NCBI GenBank assembly: GCA_015183035.1
Contig: JACZZP010000009.1
Coordinates: 2,356,001 to 2,420,000, forward strand
Length of the DNA stretch: 64,000 nucleotides
From: Meloidogyne chitwoodi
Taxonomy: Eukaryota; Nematoda; Chromadorea; Rhabditida; Meloidogynidae
Direction: 5' to 3'
The position numbers and the translations under genes are program-made. The notes under the pieces were generated by a model, which saw nothing but the letters and a program-made list of their open reading frames with translations, had not been told where the DNA came from and did not search any database. This document shows positions 44,739 through 56,125 of the stretch, piece after piece (positions within the stretch are counted from its first letter, which is position 1; each line of letters opens with the position of its first letter).

Positions 44739-45463
44739 CAGGGTGACAAAAAAGTTCGGAGACAATTATTTTTTATCATAACTTAAGTCAAAATTTTGCT
44801 ATCGAGATAAAACAAAGATGAAAAGATAGAGAACTAAATAGGGATTAAGAATTTCAAGAGTTTAAGAGATTTCTACTACCTGCTTCGATACAGTGTCGAA
44901 CGCACGGATGAAAATTTTTGACCAAAACTCGCACCTCTTTTTGTGTTTAAAAAATTATAAAATGAGAAAGGATTGAGGGATTGACTTAAATTTTTTTTTA
45001 GAATCTAGAGGGATCTCTGGTCTTCACAAATAATAGAATAAAAAAATTTTTAGCTTAGTATTTGGAGAGATATAAATTTTCGCGCAACACTCACAAAATG
45101 AAAAATTTCATTTCCCCCCAAAATCGAATTACATCTACTCACAGCCTTCCATGCCAGAGGTACAGTTTTCATATTAAAAATTAGTCTGGGTCGCAGGTAT
45201 GCTCTATTGATTTCTTTTGAGATCTCATAAATCTGACTTCTCAGTATTGAGATACAGCAAGTGAATTTTTGGGGAGGAAAATTTTGTATACCTTACGGAA
45301 AAGGCTATAACTTTTGTGATAACCGTCCAAATAATCACAAATTTTGTATTATAATAGAGAATTGAATAGGCTATAAAATCAGCTTAAAATTATTTAAAAA
45401 TAAAAAATATAAAAAAAAGTTATGGTGAATTAAAACGTGTCTCCGAACTTTTTTGTCACCCTG
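44739..45463. mobile_element. Non-autonomous Tc1/mariner-type element, 725 bp
   Basis: Perfect 25-bp terminal inverted repeats, starting CAGGGTGACAAAAAAGTT at 44739 and ending with the reverse complement at 45463, are flanked on both sides by TA. The terminal word and the TA target are typical of mariner-like elements. No transposase frame is present. Confidence 0.88.
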
Positions 45464-45780
45464 TATTTTTGCTGAGTTTTAAGAATTAAAAAAAAGTTTA
45501 AAATTTTTAAAAAATAAAATAAAGTTTAAAAATTTTTTTTAAAATAAAAAAGTTTAAAAAATTTAAAAATTTTCTTAAATATTTTGTTATATTTACTTTC
45601 TCTTTTAAAAAAATTATTTTTACTATTATAGTAGGGTTTTAAAATGTTTTTTTGTTTTAAAACCTTATTATACACTACTAATATTTAATAACTGACTTTT
45701 CTTAAAAATAATTACAAAATTAATTTGGCTTTAATACCAGTCTATTTACTGTTAATTAAAATTAATTAATTTAATAAAAC

Positions 45781-45832
45781 CTCCATAATCCAAAAGTAAC
45801 AAAATATAAAATAATACAAAAATAAAGAACAT
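45781..45832 (-). pseudogene. Orphan first exon of a Ly6-like gene
   Basis: On the minus strand an ATG at 45832 starts a hydrophobic signal-peptide frame (MFFIFVLFYILLLLDYG) ending at a GT donor, matching first exons at 53409 and 53978. No second exon follows downstream; a mariner-type element lies there instead. The upstream region to about 46930 is also a copy of the promoter region at 53410-53940. It appears to be a relic. Confidence 0.6.
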
Positions 45833-45970
45833 TTTAATTTTAATTAATTTAAATTAAATATATAATTCTTAAAATTAAATTTAATATTATTATTTATTTA
45901 TTTTCCTAAAAAACTAAATATTTAAAAATTTTCAATTCAGAATTTTAGTTCTGGATACTCTCTTAATTTA

Positions 45971-46524
45971 GGTAAATAACCAGTTGACTCCCTACCTGTC
46001 CGCAAAGAGAATTCGCTCTTTTCTTTTCTTCTCTTGCATTTTTTGCGTTAGGAGAAGTGCACGCTTATTTTTCCTCTACACTGTAATATACCTTTTGGCA
46101 ATAAAGGGATAAAATAATTAAAATTAATTAATAATAAAGTGAAAATATATTTATTTTAAAAGTGACCAAAGATTAATAATCAAAGATAATAAATTTAGGA
46201 TAACCTTTTCAAATATATTTTTAGATCAGGTAGATAACAACCTTTTATGGAATTATAATTAAGGGATAAAAACCAGTAAAAGGAAAATATTTAGGTAATT
46301 CTGTAATAAGTCTCATCTTCGGACAATTCTGAATCTTAATCTTAAATATATTTTCACTTTATTATTAATTAATTTTAATTATTTTACACCTTTATTGCCA
46401 AAAGGCATATTACAGTGTAGAGGAAAAATAAGCGTGCACTTCTCCTAACGCAAAAAATGCAAGAGAAGAAAAGAAAAGAGCGAATTTCTTTGCGGACAGG
46501 TAGGGAGTCAACTGGTTATTTACC
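45971..46524. mobile_element. MITE with about 185-bp inverted repeats and 9-bp target duplication
   Basis: The element starts GGTAAATAACCAGTTGACTC and ends with the reverse complement; the inverted repeats are about 185 bp, with only a few differences. It is flanked by the direct repeat CTTAATTTA (45962-45970 and 46525-46533). The paralogous region at 53527-53535 has a single CTTAATTTA and no insert, which fixes the boundaries. A 9-bp duplication with GG ends suits a Mutator-like or Merlin-like family. No transposase frame. Confidence 0.88.
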
Positions 46525-46929
46525 CTTAATTTATCAGAAAAAGCTAAAACACAATTTTCGGTGGCAAGATTTTATTTTCTGCGGATAAAAAAAATTAAAA
46601 AAAAAAGAATAATCATCGGAAAAATTAAAATTAAATTTCCTTTTATTTAATAAAATTAATTTTATTATTTTTTGCTATTTAAATATATTATTCATTCGAT
46701 TTTTATCAAAATTTAAAATCATTATTTTTTTATAGAGAATTTTGCTGTTTTTATTTTTTTAATTGTAAAATAATTAAATATGAATCATTTGAATATTAAA
46801 AATTAAATTTATTTAAAAATATTAATTATTATTTAATTTTGTTTAATTTTATAGTAAAAAAATTTTAAAAAATAATTAATATTTTTTATTAATTTTACAA
46901 AAAATATTTAAAAATAATAAAAATATTTA

Positions 46930-48988
46930 GGTGCTAGTCCAGTTTATGAGTCCAATGAAAATATATGATTTTCGTCAATCAGGGAGAAGTGGGGAATCCC
47001 CACTGGGGATTACCTATTTTATATCCAACACTTTTAAATATTAACAAATTATATGCCATTCGAAAGAGCTCCTCGGGCTTAGTAGAATGAGACCAAAATA
47101 GTCTAAATTGAACAAATTTAAACAAAGTTATACTAATTGAAACTTCGTTAATAAAACTTTTGAGCAGCCTCGGTAATCACCTAAAATGGACTTACTCCCC
47201 CCTATTATTTTTCAATTTTCAAGGACCTATATCCTGGCTCATAGTTATTTTTGCGAGTCGAATCTAGTATCATTCTACTTAGCTCGACGAGACGAATAGA
47301 ATAGTTATATTTTTTTCGCCGAAAATAAATTTTTCAAAAAATAAAGTACCTGACAAAAAATCATAGTTAAATAAGTTCATTGGACTCATAAATTTTGATT
47401 GGACTCATAAACTTTCATTAGACTCTTAATGTTCGATTGGACTCATAAAGTGAAGTAGAGCCAAAATAATTAGGTATATTAATTTTGTTTGATGTTGAAG
47501 GCCCTCAGATAACGGAGAATTTGAAGAACAATCACTCCACATTTATACAATTTTTCTATGTTTTTTATTTCAAAAATTATTTCTAAAATTTTAAAATTAA
47601 TAAATAAAACAAATCTCAAAAATTAAAAAAATATTAAATTTTAAATTAAAAATTAAATAATTTATTTAATTATTTTATTTATAAATATTTATTTTTTATT
47701 ATCTGATTAAATTTTTAATTAATTATTTTTTATTTTAAATATTATGACTAATTAAAGAATATTATTTTTTAATTATTTAAAAATTAATTATTAAATTAGC
47801 TATAATTATTTTATTTTTTTAATTAATAAAACAATTTGTTTAATTTTAAATATTTTTAAATTATTTTTTTATTTTTGAAAAATCGTTTTAATTAAATTTT
47901 AATCTTTTTTTTAGTAAATTTAAGCTCAAGATGAGCATGAGTGTTCTGGACCAAATCAAATATAGTATATGCGCTTTCGAATGATGTTTAGATCATCCCG
48001 ATCGGATTATTTTACGCAAAGTTAGAAAATTCACGTTTTTGGCCTAAATGTGTAAATCAAAAACAGTATACCTTACAATTGCGGCCATAACTTTAGACCT
48101 ATCGAACCAAAAAATTTCAAATTTTGGGTTTCATAAGAAAACAGTTAAAAGAATTTTTGTACAAATTTTCAAATTTCTATGTTCAAAATTGAAAATTTTA
48201 TGAGCAAAAAGAAAAGCGACATTAATTATGACCCGACCTAATACATATTAAAAGAATTTTTCTTTAAAATATTGTAAAAAATTTGTAAAGTTTTGAGATA
48301 ATTTAAGAATTAAAATATGTTTGAAATACGCGTAACTTTTTTTTATTTAATTTAATTTTTAATCTAAAAAAATTTTCAATATTAAAAAATTATTATTTAC
48401 GTCAATTTAACAGTTAATTAAACATAAAATAAAAATAATTGGTTGATTTGTTTGTTTTACATAAATTTAATTTATTTTTGGCTATTTATTAAATACCAAA
48501 AATAAATTCAAATAAAAAAGATTAAAAATTAATAAGGATTATTTACATATTTCAACTCAATAAAAAGGAGAGAATTTATCAATTAAGATATCAATTAAAA
48601 TTGATAAAAAAAATTTTACTGAAAAAATATATTTCTTATTTGGTAAATAAAAATATCTTTTTAGAAGAGATAAATAAATAACTTTTTATGGATAGATTTT
48701 TTTTATTTTAGGAGTCTTTGACTTTTTTTACTATTTTTTAAAATTAAATGATGGAACGTTTTAGAGTATTTTAGATTATTTTGGCCATAACTTTATTATT
48801 TTTTAATTAATTGAAACAATTCTGTTATTAATTTAAGGTTTCAATGAATGAAACATTTTTACCCCTTTTTTATTGAATAATTAAACAAAAAGTTATAAAA
48901 CAAAATAAATATATAAAATAACTAATTATATTTAATAATTTTTAAATTTTTTTTTAATTTTTAGAATTTTTTAAATAATACCTAGAGA
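46930..48988. other. AT-rich region with dispersed repeat fragments
   Basis: No gene is supported. The segment 47050-47270 (CATTCGAAAGAGCT, GAATGAGACCAA, GGTAATCAC) has a related copy at 56500-56780. GATTGGACTCATAAA-like words recur near 47380-47450. A moderately GC-containing island at 47930-48330 shows no coding frame. Confidence 0.55.
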
Positions 48989-49617
48989 ATGCAAATTAAA
49001 TTAATATTATTGATTTTATTTTATTATTTTACAAATAATTATATAAATGCAACAATTAGTTTGACTACAACTTCAGAACATTACTGTCAAGATATTGATC
49101 ATGACCAGGCTAGTTTTTCTTTTTTTTAAATTTTAGAAAAATATAATTATATTTAATTTTTAACTATTTTAGGTAGCCAACATATTTTTTAAAGAATGTA
49201 ACAAAGAATTTTCAGGTAGACAATAAATAAAAATTAAATATTTAATTTTATTAATATATTTTAATTAAAAAATACAATTACTAACTTTTAAAATAAATTA
49301 ATTTATTTATTAAGCTGAAAAATGCTGCAACGTTCGACTAGGGTAAGTGTTTTAATTACTTTATTTAATTCAAAGAAAAAATTTTAAATTTTTCTTGAAT
49401 GAATTTTTCGTTTTTTAAATATTATTTTATACTTTTATATTAAAAAAAATTTTTTTTTAGAAATTTTGACAATGAAACAAAAAATAAAAGATTTTGCGGT
49501 TGTTTAACAACAGTTTAATATTCAAATATTTTTTTTTTATTAAATTAATAATTTTAGGAATACGGTATTACTACATCATGCGCATTTAAAGCAATAAAGC
49601 TATTTTCCTGTAAATGA
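48989..49617 (+). CDS. Small secreted Cys-rich protein, five exons
   Basis: Exons 48989-49108, 49173-49215, 49315-49342, 49461-49512 and 49558-49617 give 100 residues. The first is a signal peptide (MQIKLILLILFYYF, cleavage probably after NA near residue 21). The mature part carries eight cysteines, including a CC and a CGC pair, so it is likely disulfide-bonded and secreted. Exon joins keep the frame throughout. The first intron would use a GC donor (CAG|GCTAGT); the GT three bases later gives a stop. No family is recognised. A relic of its third exon lies near 56090, and its downstream flank is duplicated at 57229-57570. Confidence 0.6.
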
Positions 49618-50850
49618 AATACAAACAAAATAAAAAATTCAAAAGAATTGATAAAATAAATAAATAAATTGGGAATTTTAAATGAATATATATATATGGG
49701 AATTTATAAAGAATAAAAACAAAATATTTTATTTAAATAAAATATTTATTTAAATTGTAAAAATTAAAAAATTAATTTAATAAAGGTAGAAAATCTCTAT
49801 TTATTTTAATAAATTTAAAAATCGCTATTAAGTAAAAATTTTAAGAAAAATTAAAAATATTAAATTAATTTATTTAGTTAAAAATAAAATTTTAATTAGA
49901 GAATAAATTACAACAAATTTAAAATACCATTTGAGAGTCTATCACGAAGCTATTTTTAAAATGTTCGAATGAAAAACAAAAAATATTGAAACTGGAGAAG
50001 GTTCAAACCTACTTTTAAAGAAATAAAAAACGGAAGCTCCACCTGATTTTTTTAAATAAACGCCCACGAATTAATAAAAAAATTTAAATAAATTTAAAAT
50101 GTCAACATGCAAAACGTCAATTATTTAAATTTAATAAAATTAAATATATTTATTTTAAATTTAATTAAAATAAATAATAAAAACTGATAAAATAAATAGG
50201 AATTTAAGAATAAATATATTATCTTATCGGTATAAAAAATAATTTTTTTAATAAAAATTGAAAATTTTTTTTAAATTTAACTTTTAGGTAAAAGTATATT
50301 AGAATTACTTAAAAAAATTTAAAAATTAACTAAAATTTTAAAATTCAAAATTAATAATATTGGCAAATTGTAAATCACTGCCTCAATAATTTTTATTAAT
50401 TATTGACTTTTTTTGAATTAATTAAGGTAGAAAGAGAATCGCCTGTGCTATATCTTATATATCTTAATAAATTTAAAAATCAATATTAAGTAAAAAATTA
50501 AAAGAAATATTAAATTAAATATTTAATTTATTATAAATATTAATTAAAGTTTAAATAATTAATATTCAAATTAAAGTAAATATATATTTTGAAAAGGAAC
50601 CAATAAAACTTATATTTTAGTAGTTTATTTTAATATTATACAAGCTAATTTTAATTGAAAAAATTTATTTATTTAAATAAATATATATTTTATTTATTAA
50701 ATTTTCTAACAAAATTTAAAATTAAGTGAAAAATGAAAGTTAGCTTGGAATAATTTTTAATTTGCGTCGGGATCTATAATTGAGTACAAAATTTAATACT
50801 TTTGTTTAAAGGCCAAAGGCCTTAGACGAGGACTTAACATTCTCTTTTAG
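49618..50850. other. AT-rich spacer with a duplicated segment
   Basis: No gene seen. About 320 bp (49688-50010) recurs in direct orientation at 57229-57570 with few changes, marking a segmental duplication of the small Cys-rich gene locus. Confidence 0.6.
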
Positions 50851-51047
50851 CTTATAAATTTGAATTTACACCTGAGGAATTGGCAAAACGTAGAACTTTG
50901 GATTTATTTAATAATAATGAAGAAAATAAATGGTAAAAAATAAATATTTAATTAATTTTTAAAATATTTATTTTAAGGTATGATCCAAAAGAAATATCAC
51001 AATCTGTTAGTTATGAACATATATCATCAGTAAATAAAATGAGAAAA
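50851..51047 (+). pseudogene. Two exons of an unrecognised protein, probably a gene fragment
   Basis: Exons 50851-50932 and 50978-51047 join across a 45-bp GT-AG intron in one frame: the peptide contains FTPEELAKRRTLDLF, then ENKWYDPKEISQSVSYEH and SVNKMRK, followed by a GTATGT donor or a stop two codons on. Acceptor and donor words are good and the peptide looks like a conserved globular protein. No start exon or further exons are visible, so it is either a fragment copied from elsewhere or part of a gene with distant exons. Family not recognised. Confidence 0.5.
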
Positions 51048-51252
51048 GTATGTGAATAATAAATTGATGAATAATTAAATTTTATTATTTTTGATTTTCT
51101 AAATAATTCATTAAATTAAATATTATTTTTTATTTTTGATTAAACATTCAATATTTCTGTTATTTTAATATTTAAAAATAATAAAATTTTATAAATTAAT
51201 TAAAATAAAATTTTTTATTAGAAAAAATTAATTTATTTAAATAAAAATTAAA

Positions 51253-52491
51253 ATGTTTTGTATCATAATATTTTTTATTTTGCTTCTTTTACATAATTCT
51301 GAACTTCAAAGTAAAATTTTATAAATTTAAAAAAATAAATAAAAATTTATTTTAATATTTATTAATTTTTCTTAAAATGTTTAAAAACAAATGAACTGAT
51401 TTATTTTTAAATAAAATCAAAATTATCCCAATATTGAATTAAATGATACTAGATAAGAATTTGAAAAAATCGGGATCGGGAAACGGGAACTTTAAAAAGT
51501 GAACAATTGGGACGAACCCGAATCGGGAAAATCGGTAATTCCCGATCCCGATTTCTCAAAAAAATCAGGAAAACGGATCGGGAAATCGGGAAACAGGATC
51601 GGGACACAATTCTGTTCCTATCTCTAGATAACTTAAATGAATAATTAATTAAAATAAAATTTTTAATAATAAATTTAGATCCATACAAATGCCATCGTAA
51701 GTATGGTAAAGGAATTAATATGAGAAACTGTGATGTTGATACTTATTCACAAAGAATGATGGGAATAGAATGGAAATGTGTAAAATATTACTGTAATGAT
51801 GGAAGATACGAAGCAGATTGTGGCTTTTGCTTATATAAACAAGGCTGTAATTGTACTGAATGTACAACCCATCTTTGTAATTCTAATGCTGGAATAATGC
51901 CACAAATTAATTTGGGAATTGTTTTGAGCTTTTTGGTGATTGGAGGTAAATTTATTGGATAAAGTAATTATTTCCGTTGTAAAAACATTGCTAATTAAAA
52001 TCAATTTTATTTAAGTAAATTTATTTAATTATTTAATATTTTTATTAGTTGAAAATAAATGATTTTATTATTAATAGGGATCGGATACATATGGATTTGA
52101 ATATTTTTTACTGGTCTCTGTAGGCACTAAAACGTCCAAAAATGATTTTTTGCATATATTAAATTTAATTATTTTTTTATTGAATTTAATTTAAAATTAT
52201 ATTTTTTTAAATTTAATATTTATATAATTTATTTATTAAATTTAATATTTATTTATTTATTTTTAAAGGTATTTTTTCTAAAAATGAAAAAAAATAAAAA
52301 GAAAATTGTTATATAATTAATTTAAAATATTTAAATTAATTAATTAATTAAAAATTTTTTTATAAATATGTTTTTTAAATTTATTTTTATTAAATAGGTA
52401 CATAAAATTATATAAATATTAATAAAATTATTTTAATTTCTTTTTCTTCTCAGATTTCATGTTTGGAAGAATAAAGCTTAAATATAATTAA
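51253..52491 (+). CDS. Ly6/three-finger-like membrane-anchored protein, three exons
   Basis: Exons 51253-51310, 51679-51945 and 52454-52491 give 120 residues. Exon 1 is a signal peptide (MFCIIIFFILLLLHNSELQ). Exon 2 carries ten cysteines ending in LCNS, the spacing and closing CN expected of an LU/three-finger fold, then a hydrophobic segment LGIVLSFLVIG. Exon 3 adds a short basic tail FGRIKLKYN, so the protein is either a single-pass membrane protein with a cytosolic tail or a GPI precursor. If exon 3 is not used, the frame ends at 51962 with GGKFIG. The same exon plan is found at 53978. Intron 1 contains an odd GGGATCGGG-rich insert. Confidence 0.66.
51465..51620. repeat. Word-iterated GC-rich insert (CGGGATCGGGAA family)
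   Basis: About 150 bp built from repeated words such as ATCGGGA, GGGAAATCGGG and the reverse word TCCCGATCCCGA. It lies in intron 1 of the Ly6-like gene and is the only GC-rich patch there. It is not a regular tandem repeat. Confidence 0.6.
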
Positions 52492-52588
52492 AAATATATT
52501 TTTGATTAATTATAATTTTTAATATAATTTAAAACAATTAAAAAGTAATTTATAAGTAATATAACAAATTATTAAATATTTTTAATTT

Positions 52589-53409
52589 TTAAAATATAAA
52601 TTTACCTCCAAAAACCAAAAAGACCAAAACAATGCCCCAATTAAATTGTGACATTATGCCAATAACTGAATTTCCAGCATTTTCAGGTTTAGTAGCAGTT
52701 TCAGGTTTTCCAGAAGTTTCAGTATTTAAAGGTTTACCAGAAGTTGCAGTTTTTCCAGAGTTTCCAAAATGGTCAATATTTACAGGTTTGCCAGTAGTTC
52801 CAGTCTTTCCAGTAGTTTTAGTAGTTCTGGTAGTTAAAGTCTTTCTAGTAGTTCTAGTAGTTTTAGTCTTTCTAGTAGTTCCAGGACTGCTAGAAGTTCC
52901 AGAATTGTCAGGTTTTCCAGTCTTTCCAGTAGTTCCCGTAATGCCAGAATTTCCAGAACTGCCAGAATTGCAAAGATCAGTTGTACATTCAGAACATTCA
53001 CATTTAACGCCTCTTACCATTATTGTTTTTAAATTACATTTACCACAAGACATAACACTACCACCATCTTCACATTTAACAGTCATACATTTAATTTCAG
53101 TTATATTTAATAACTTTGCCCTTTCCTTAACTAATTCGTCTTCTGTATCGCAAGTGCCCCTAACTTTTAATTTAATTTTACTAATTTCCCATCCATCGGT
53201 ACAATTATACGAAACTAAAATTAAAAAATATATTTATTAAAATATTAGTAAAACAATATTTAATAACTGACTTTTCTTAAAATTAATTACAAAATTAATT
53301 TGGCTTTAATACCAGTCTATTTACTTTTAATTAAAATTAATTATTTAATAAAACCTCCATAATCCAAAAGCATCAAAATATAAAATAATACAAAAATAAA
53401 GAAGAACAT
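52589..53409 (-). CDS. Ly6-like protein with mucin-like Thr-rich stalk
   Basis: Exon 1 is 53409-53355, a signal peptide (MFFFIFVLFYILMLLDYG). Exon 2 starts at 53214 and carries a Cys domain that closes CxCSECTTDLCNS, then about 105 residues of Gly/Thr/Ser/Lys repeats (units like TTRKTKTTRTT and TGKTGTTGKP), then a membrane segment FNWGIVLVFLVFGG. By analogy with its neighbours exon 2 should end at 52606 (GG AG|GTAAAT), but I find no third exon to the left on this strand, so I give the read-through stop at 52589. The stalk is likely O-glycosylated and would lift the domain off the surface. Head to head with the gene at 53978. Confidence 0.62.
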
Positions 53410-53977
53410 TATTTATTTTAATTAATTTAAATTAAATATATAAATCATAAAATTAAATTTAATTATTAATATTTAAGGCTAAATATTTAAAAATTTTCAA
53501 TTCAGAAATTTAGTTCTGGATGCTCTCTTAATTTATCAGAAAAAGCTAAAACAAAATTGTCGGTGGCAAGATTTTATTTTCTGCGGATAAAAAAAATTAA
53601 AAAAAAAAGAATAATATTGGAAAAATTAAAATTAAATTTCCTTTTATTTAATAAAATTAATTTTATTATTTTTTGCTATTTAAATATATTATTCATTAGA
53701 TTTTTATCAAAATTTAAAATCATTATTTTTTTATAGAGAATTTTTCTGTTTTTATTTTTTAAATTGTAAAATAATTAAATATGAATCATTTAAATATTAA
53801 AAATTAAATTTATTTAAAAATATTAATTATTATTTAATTTTATAGTAAAAAAATTAATAAAAAATAATTAATATTTTTTATTAATTTTACAAAAAATATT
53901 TAAAAATAATAAAAATATTTAAATTTAATTTTAAGAATTATAAATTTAATTTAAATTAATTAAAATTAAAATAAATA
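53410..53977. promoter_or_regulatory. Shared promoter region of two divergent Ly6-like genes
   Basis: This 568-bp AT-rich gap lies between the two ATGs. Its edges, including both first exons, form an inverted repeat of about 130 bp per side, so the pair arose by inverted duplication. A copy of most of this gap lies at 45833-46930, there interrupted by the 554-bp element. It contains the empty target CTTAATTTA at 53527-53535. Confidence 0.5.
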
Positions 53978-55799
53978 ATGTTCTTCTTTATTTTTGCATT
54001 ATTTTATATTTTGATGCTTTTGGACATTGGAGGTTTTATTAAATAAATTTTAATTAATTTTATTTGTTTACTCTGATTAATTTAAAAATTATTTATTAAA
54101 GAGAAATTCATTCTAAAATTAAATTTTACTAATCTTTAAAATAAAAACAAATAAATGTTTCTTTAAAATTAATTTTAGAATCGTATAAATGTTATGAAGG
54201 ATTGGAAACAATTAAAAGAAATGATATGTTCACTTGCGATACTGAAGACGAATTACTTAAAGAAGAATTAGAGGAGGAAGGCATTACTGAAATTAAATGC
54301 GTGAATATTAAATGTAGTAATGAAACTATTAAAACTTGTGATAAATGTACAACTGAATACGTTAAATCAAATAATGAAGAATGTAAATGTTATGAATGTG
54401 AAGGTAATTATTGCAATTCAGTTATTGGCATTATGTCACAATTTAATTGGGGAATTGTTTTGTGCTTTTTGATTATTGCAGGTAAATTTAATATTTTTTA
54501 TTTAAAATTTAAAAATATTTATTTTTTAATAAATTTAAATTTTGTTTCATAATTAAATTAAATATTTAAATTAATCAAAAAAATATTTTTAAATTATATT
54601 TACCTAGCTATATTCTTCCAAATATGATATCTCTGCTTGGAAAATGAAGTTATTTTTAAAAAAGAAAATAAAATTATTTTATTAAAATTTGGTACTTATG
54701 CCCTTATCCCCCACCCCTCCTTCTTCAATGCCGCGCCTCATTTTATTGCGCCGAAAAAATACTCTAGACTGCCTTTGATTGAAAGTGCCCCAAGAAAATT
54801 TTGATGTGTAAAGGCGTGGTAAATTTGAATTTTAAATGATAGCTTTACTTTTAATTGTGCCATAATTTGTAAAAAAGCAAAAACATTATTAAAATGAACT
54901 ATGATCAATTAATTCGTCATATTATTGAACTTGGAAATGGTGATCAAGAATTAGGCAGCATTAGATTTTTTCAACGACAGGGGATCTTGCATCAAGAGCG
55001 TAACTGTCAGAAATTCTGTTTTTGATGAAATTTTGAATGGGATTCACAATTTTATCCATCCTTTTTAATTTCAGTTGTTTTTCCTTTTTTATTAATTTAT
55101 AAATAAATATTTAAACATCAAAATTTTCTTGGGGCACTTTCAATCAAAGGCAGTCTAGAGTACTTTTTCGGCGCAATAAAATGAGGCGCGGCATTGAAGA
55201 AGGAGGTGTGGGGGATAAGGGCATAAGTACCTAAAATATAGATATATTTTTATTTGAATTATTTTAACATTATTTTTTTATAATTATTAAATACTTTTAT
55301 TTAATTAATTTATTTTATATATTTTAATTATTTTTAATTAATTTTTTTATTTTTTATTAAGTCATGAATCAATTTTTCAATAAATAATTAATTATAAATT
55401 TATTTTCATTTTTGTTTTGTTTTTAAAAATAAATTTAGCTTTTTATTTATTTTCCTCTTATATTATTTTTAGAAAATAATTAATTTATTTGAATAAATTA
55501 TTTTAATTTTATATTAAAAATTATTACAAAATTTAAAAAATAATTAAAAATAAATTATAAATTAAAAAGATATATAAATTAAAATAAATGACAGAACTTG
55601 GATTATTAAAAATAGTTATACACTTAGAGGAAAGAAATCTTACATTAGAGAGTAAAAAATAATTTTAAAATAATTTAAATAAATAATAAAATAATATATA
55701 AATTTTAATAAAATTATTTTATTTTCTTTTTTAAAAAATAACTTCATTTTCCAATCAGAGATGTTCATATTTGGAAGAATAAAGCTAATAAATATATAA
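53978..55799 (+). CDS. Ly6/three-finger-like membrane-anchored protein, three exons
   Basis: Exons 53978-54032, 54179-54481 and 55759-55799 give 132 residues. The signal peptide is MFFFIFALFYILMLLDIG. The Cys domain runs from YKCYEG to NYCNS with spacing like its neighbour (CDTEDEL, EIKC, CxKC, CKCYEC, YCN). A membrane segment FNWGIVLCFLIIA is followed by exon 3 with IFGRIKLINI, the same basic tail as at 52454. The second intron is about 1.28 kb because it holds a MITE (54691-55231) and an inverted, damaged copy of the tail exon. If exon 3 is not used, the frame continues to 54552. Confidence 0.64.
54605..54650 (-). pseudogene. Damaged tail exon of a Ly6-like gene (minus strand)
   Basis: On the minus strand an acceptor CCAAGCAG is followed by a sequence like the tail exon at 55759 but with one base missing near its start, which shifts the frame to a stop. 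Together with 55888-55960 it is the remnant of a minus-strand paralog overlapping the gene at 53978-55799. Confidence 0.55.
54691..55231. mobile_element. MITE with about 115-bp inverted repeats and a possible transposase remnant
   Basis: Ends GGTACTTATGCCC and its reverse complement; inverted repeats run about 115 bp inward (through CTTGGGGCACTTTCAATC on the right). Between them, a 43-codon frame from about 54894 (MNYDQLIRHIIEL, then RFFQRQGILHQERNC) resembles the N-terminus of IS1595/Merlin-type transposases, which often start with such a helix before a CxxC pair. GG ends suit that family. Flanks TTAAAATTT and TAAAATATA are only an imperfect duplication. The family call is tentative. Confidence 0.72.
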
Positions 55800-55887
55800 T
55801 TAAAAAAATATATTTTTATTTTGATAAATTTTAATTGTAAAACAAAAAGTTAAATTTACTTTAAAAAATTATAAAAAATAAATTTAC

Positions 55888-55960
55888 CTCCAATAACCAA
55901 AAAGCACAAAACAATGCTCCAATCAAATTGTGACATTATGCCAATAACTGAATTGCAAAC
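55888..55960 (-). pseudogene. C-terminal fragment of a third Ly6-like gene
   Basis: The minus strand reads CNSVIGIMSQFDWSIVLCFLVIG and ends at a GGAG|GTAAAT donor as in the intact genes. The Cys domain upstream is missing: homology stops near 55960 and unrelated sequence follows. A short copy of exon 3 of the 48989 gene lies at about 56089-56105, so two families have been shuffled here. Confidence 0.65.
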
Positions 55961-56125
55961 AAAGAAGATGAAGGTAGAGGCATTAAATAAAAATTAAATA
56001 TTTTATTAATTTAATATTTTTACTAATATATTTATTTTAATTAAAAAATACAATTAATTTTTAAAATAAATAAATTAATTTATTAAGCTGCAAAATGCTG
56101 CAACCAGTGCTTGGAAATTTTGATT

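Noticed and set aside
44739..45463. A hidden transposase in the mariner-type element
   Set aside because: No frame of useful length and no DDD/DDE motif on either strand; it is non-autonomous.
52632..53240. Plus-strand 202-residue frame rich in FPVxPV repeats
   Set aside because: Antisense of the Thr/Gly-rich stalk of the Ly6-like gene; it lacks the signal and Cys features of the sense frame.
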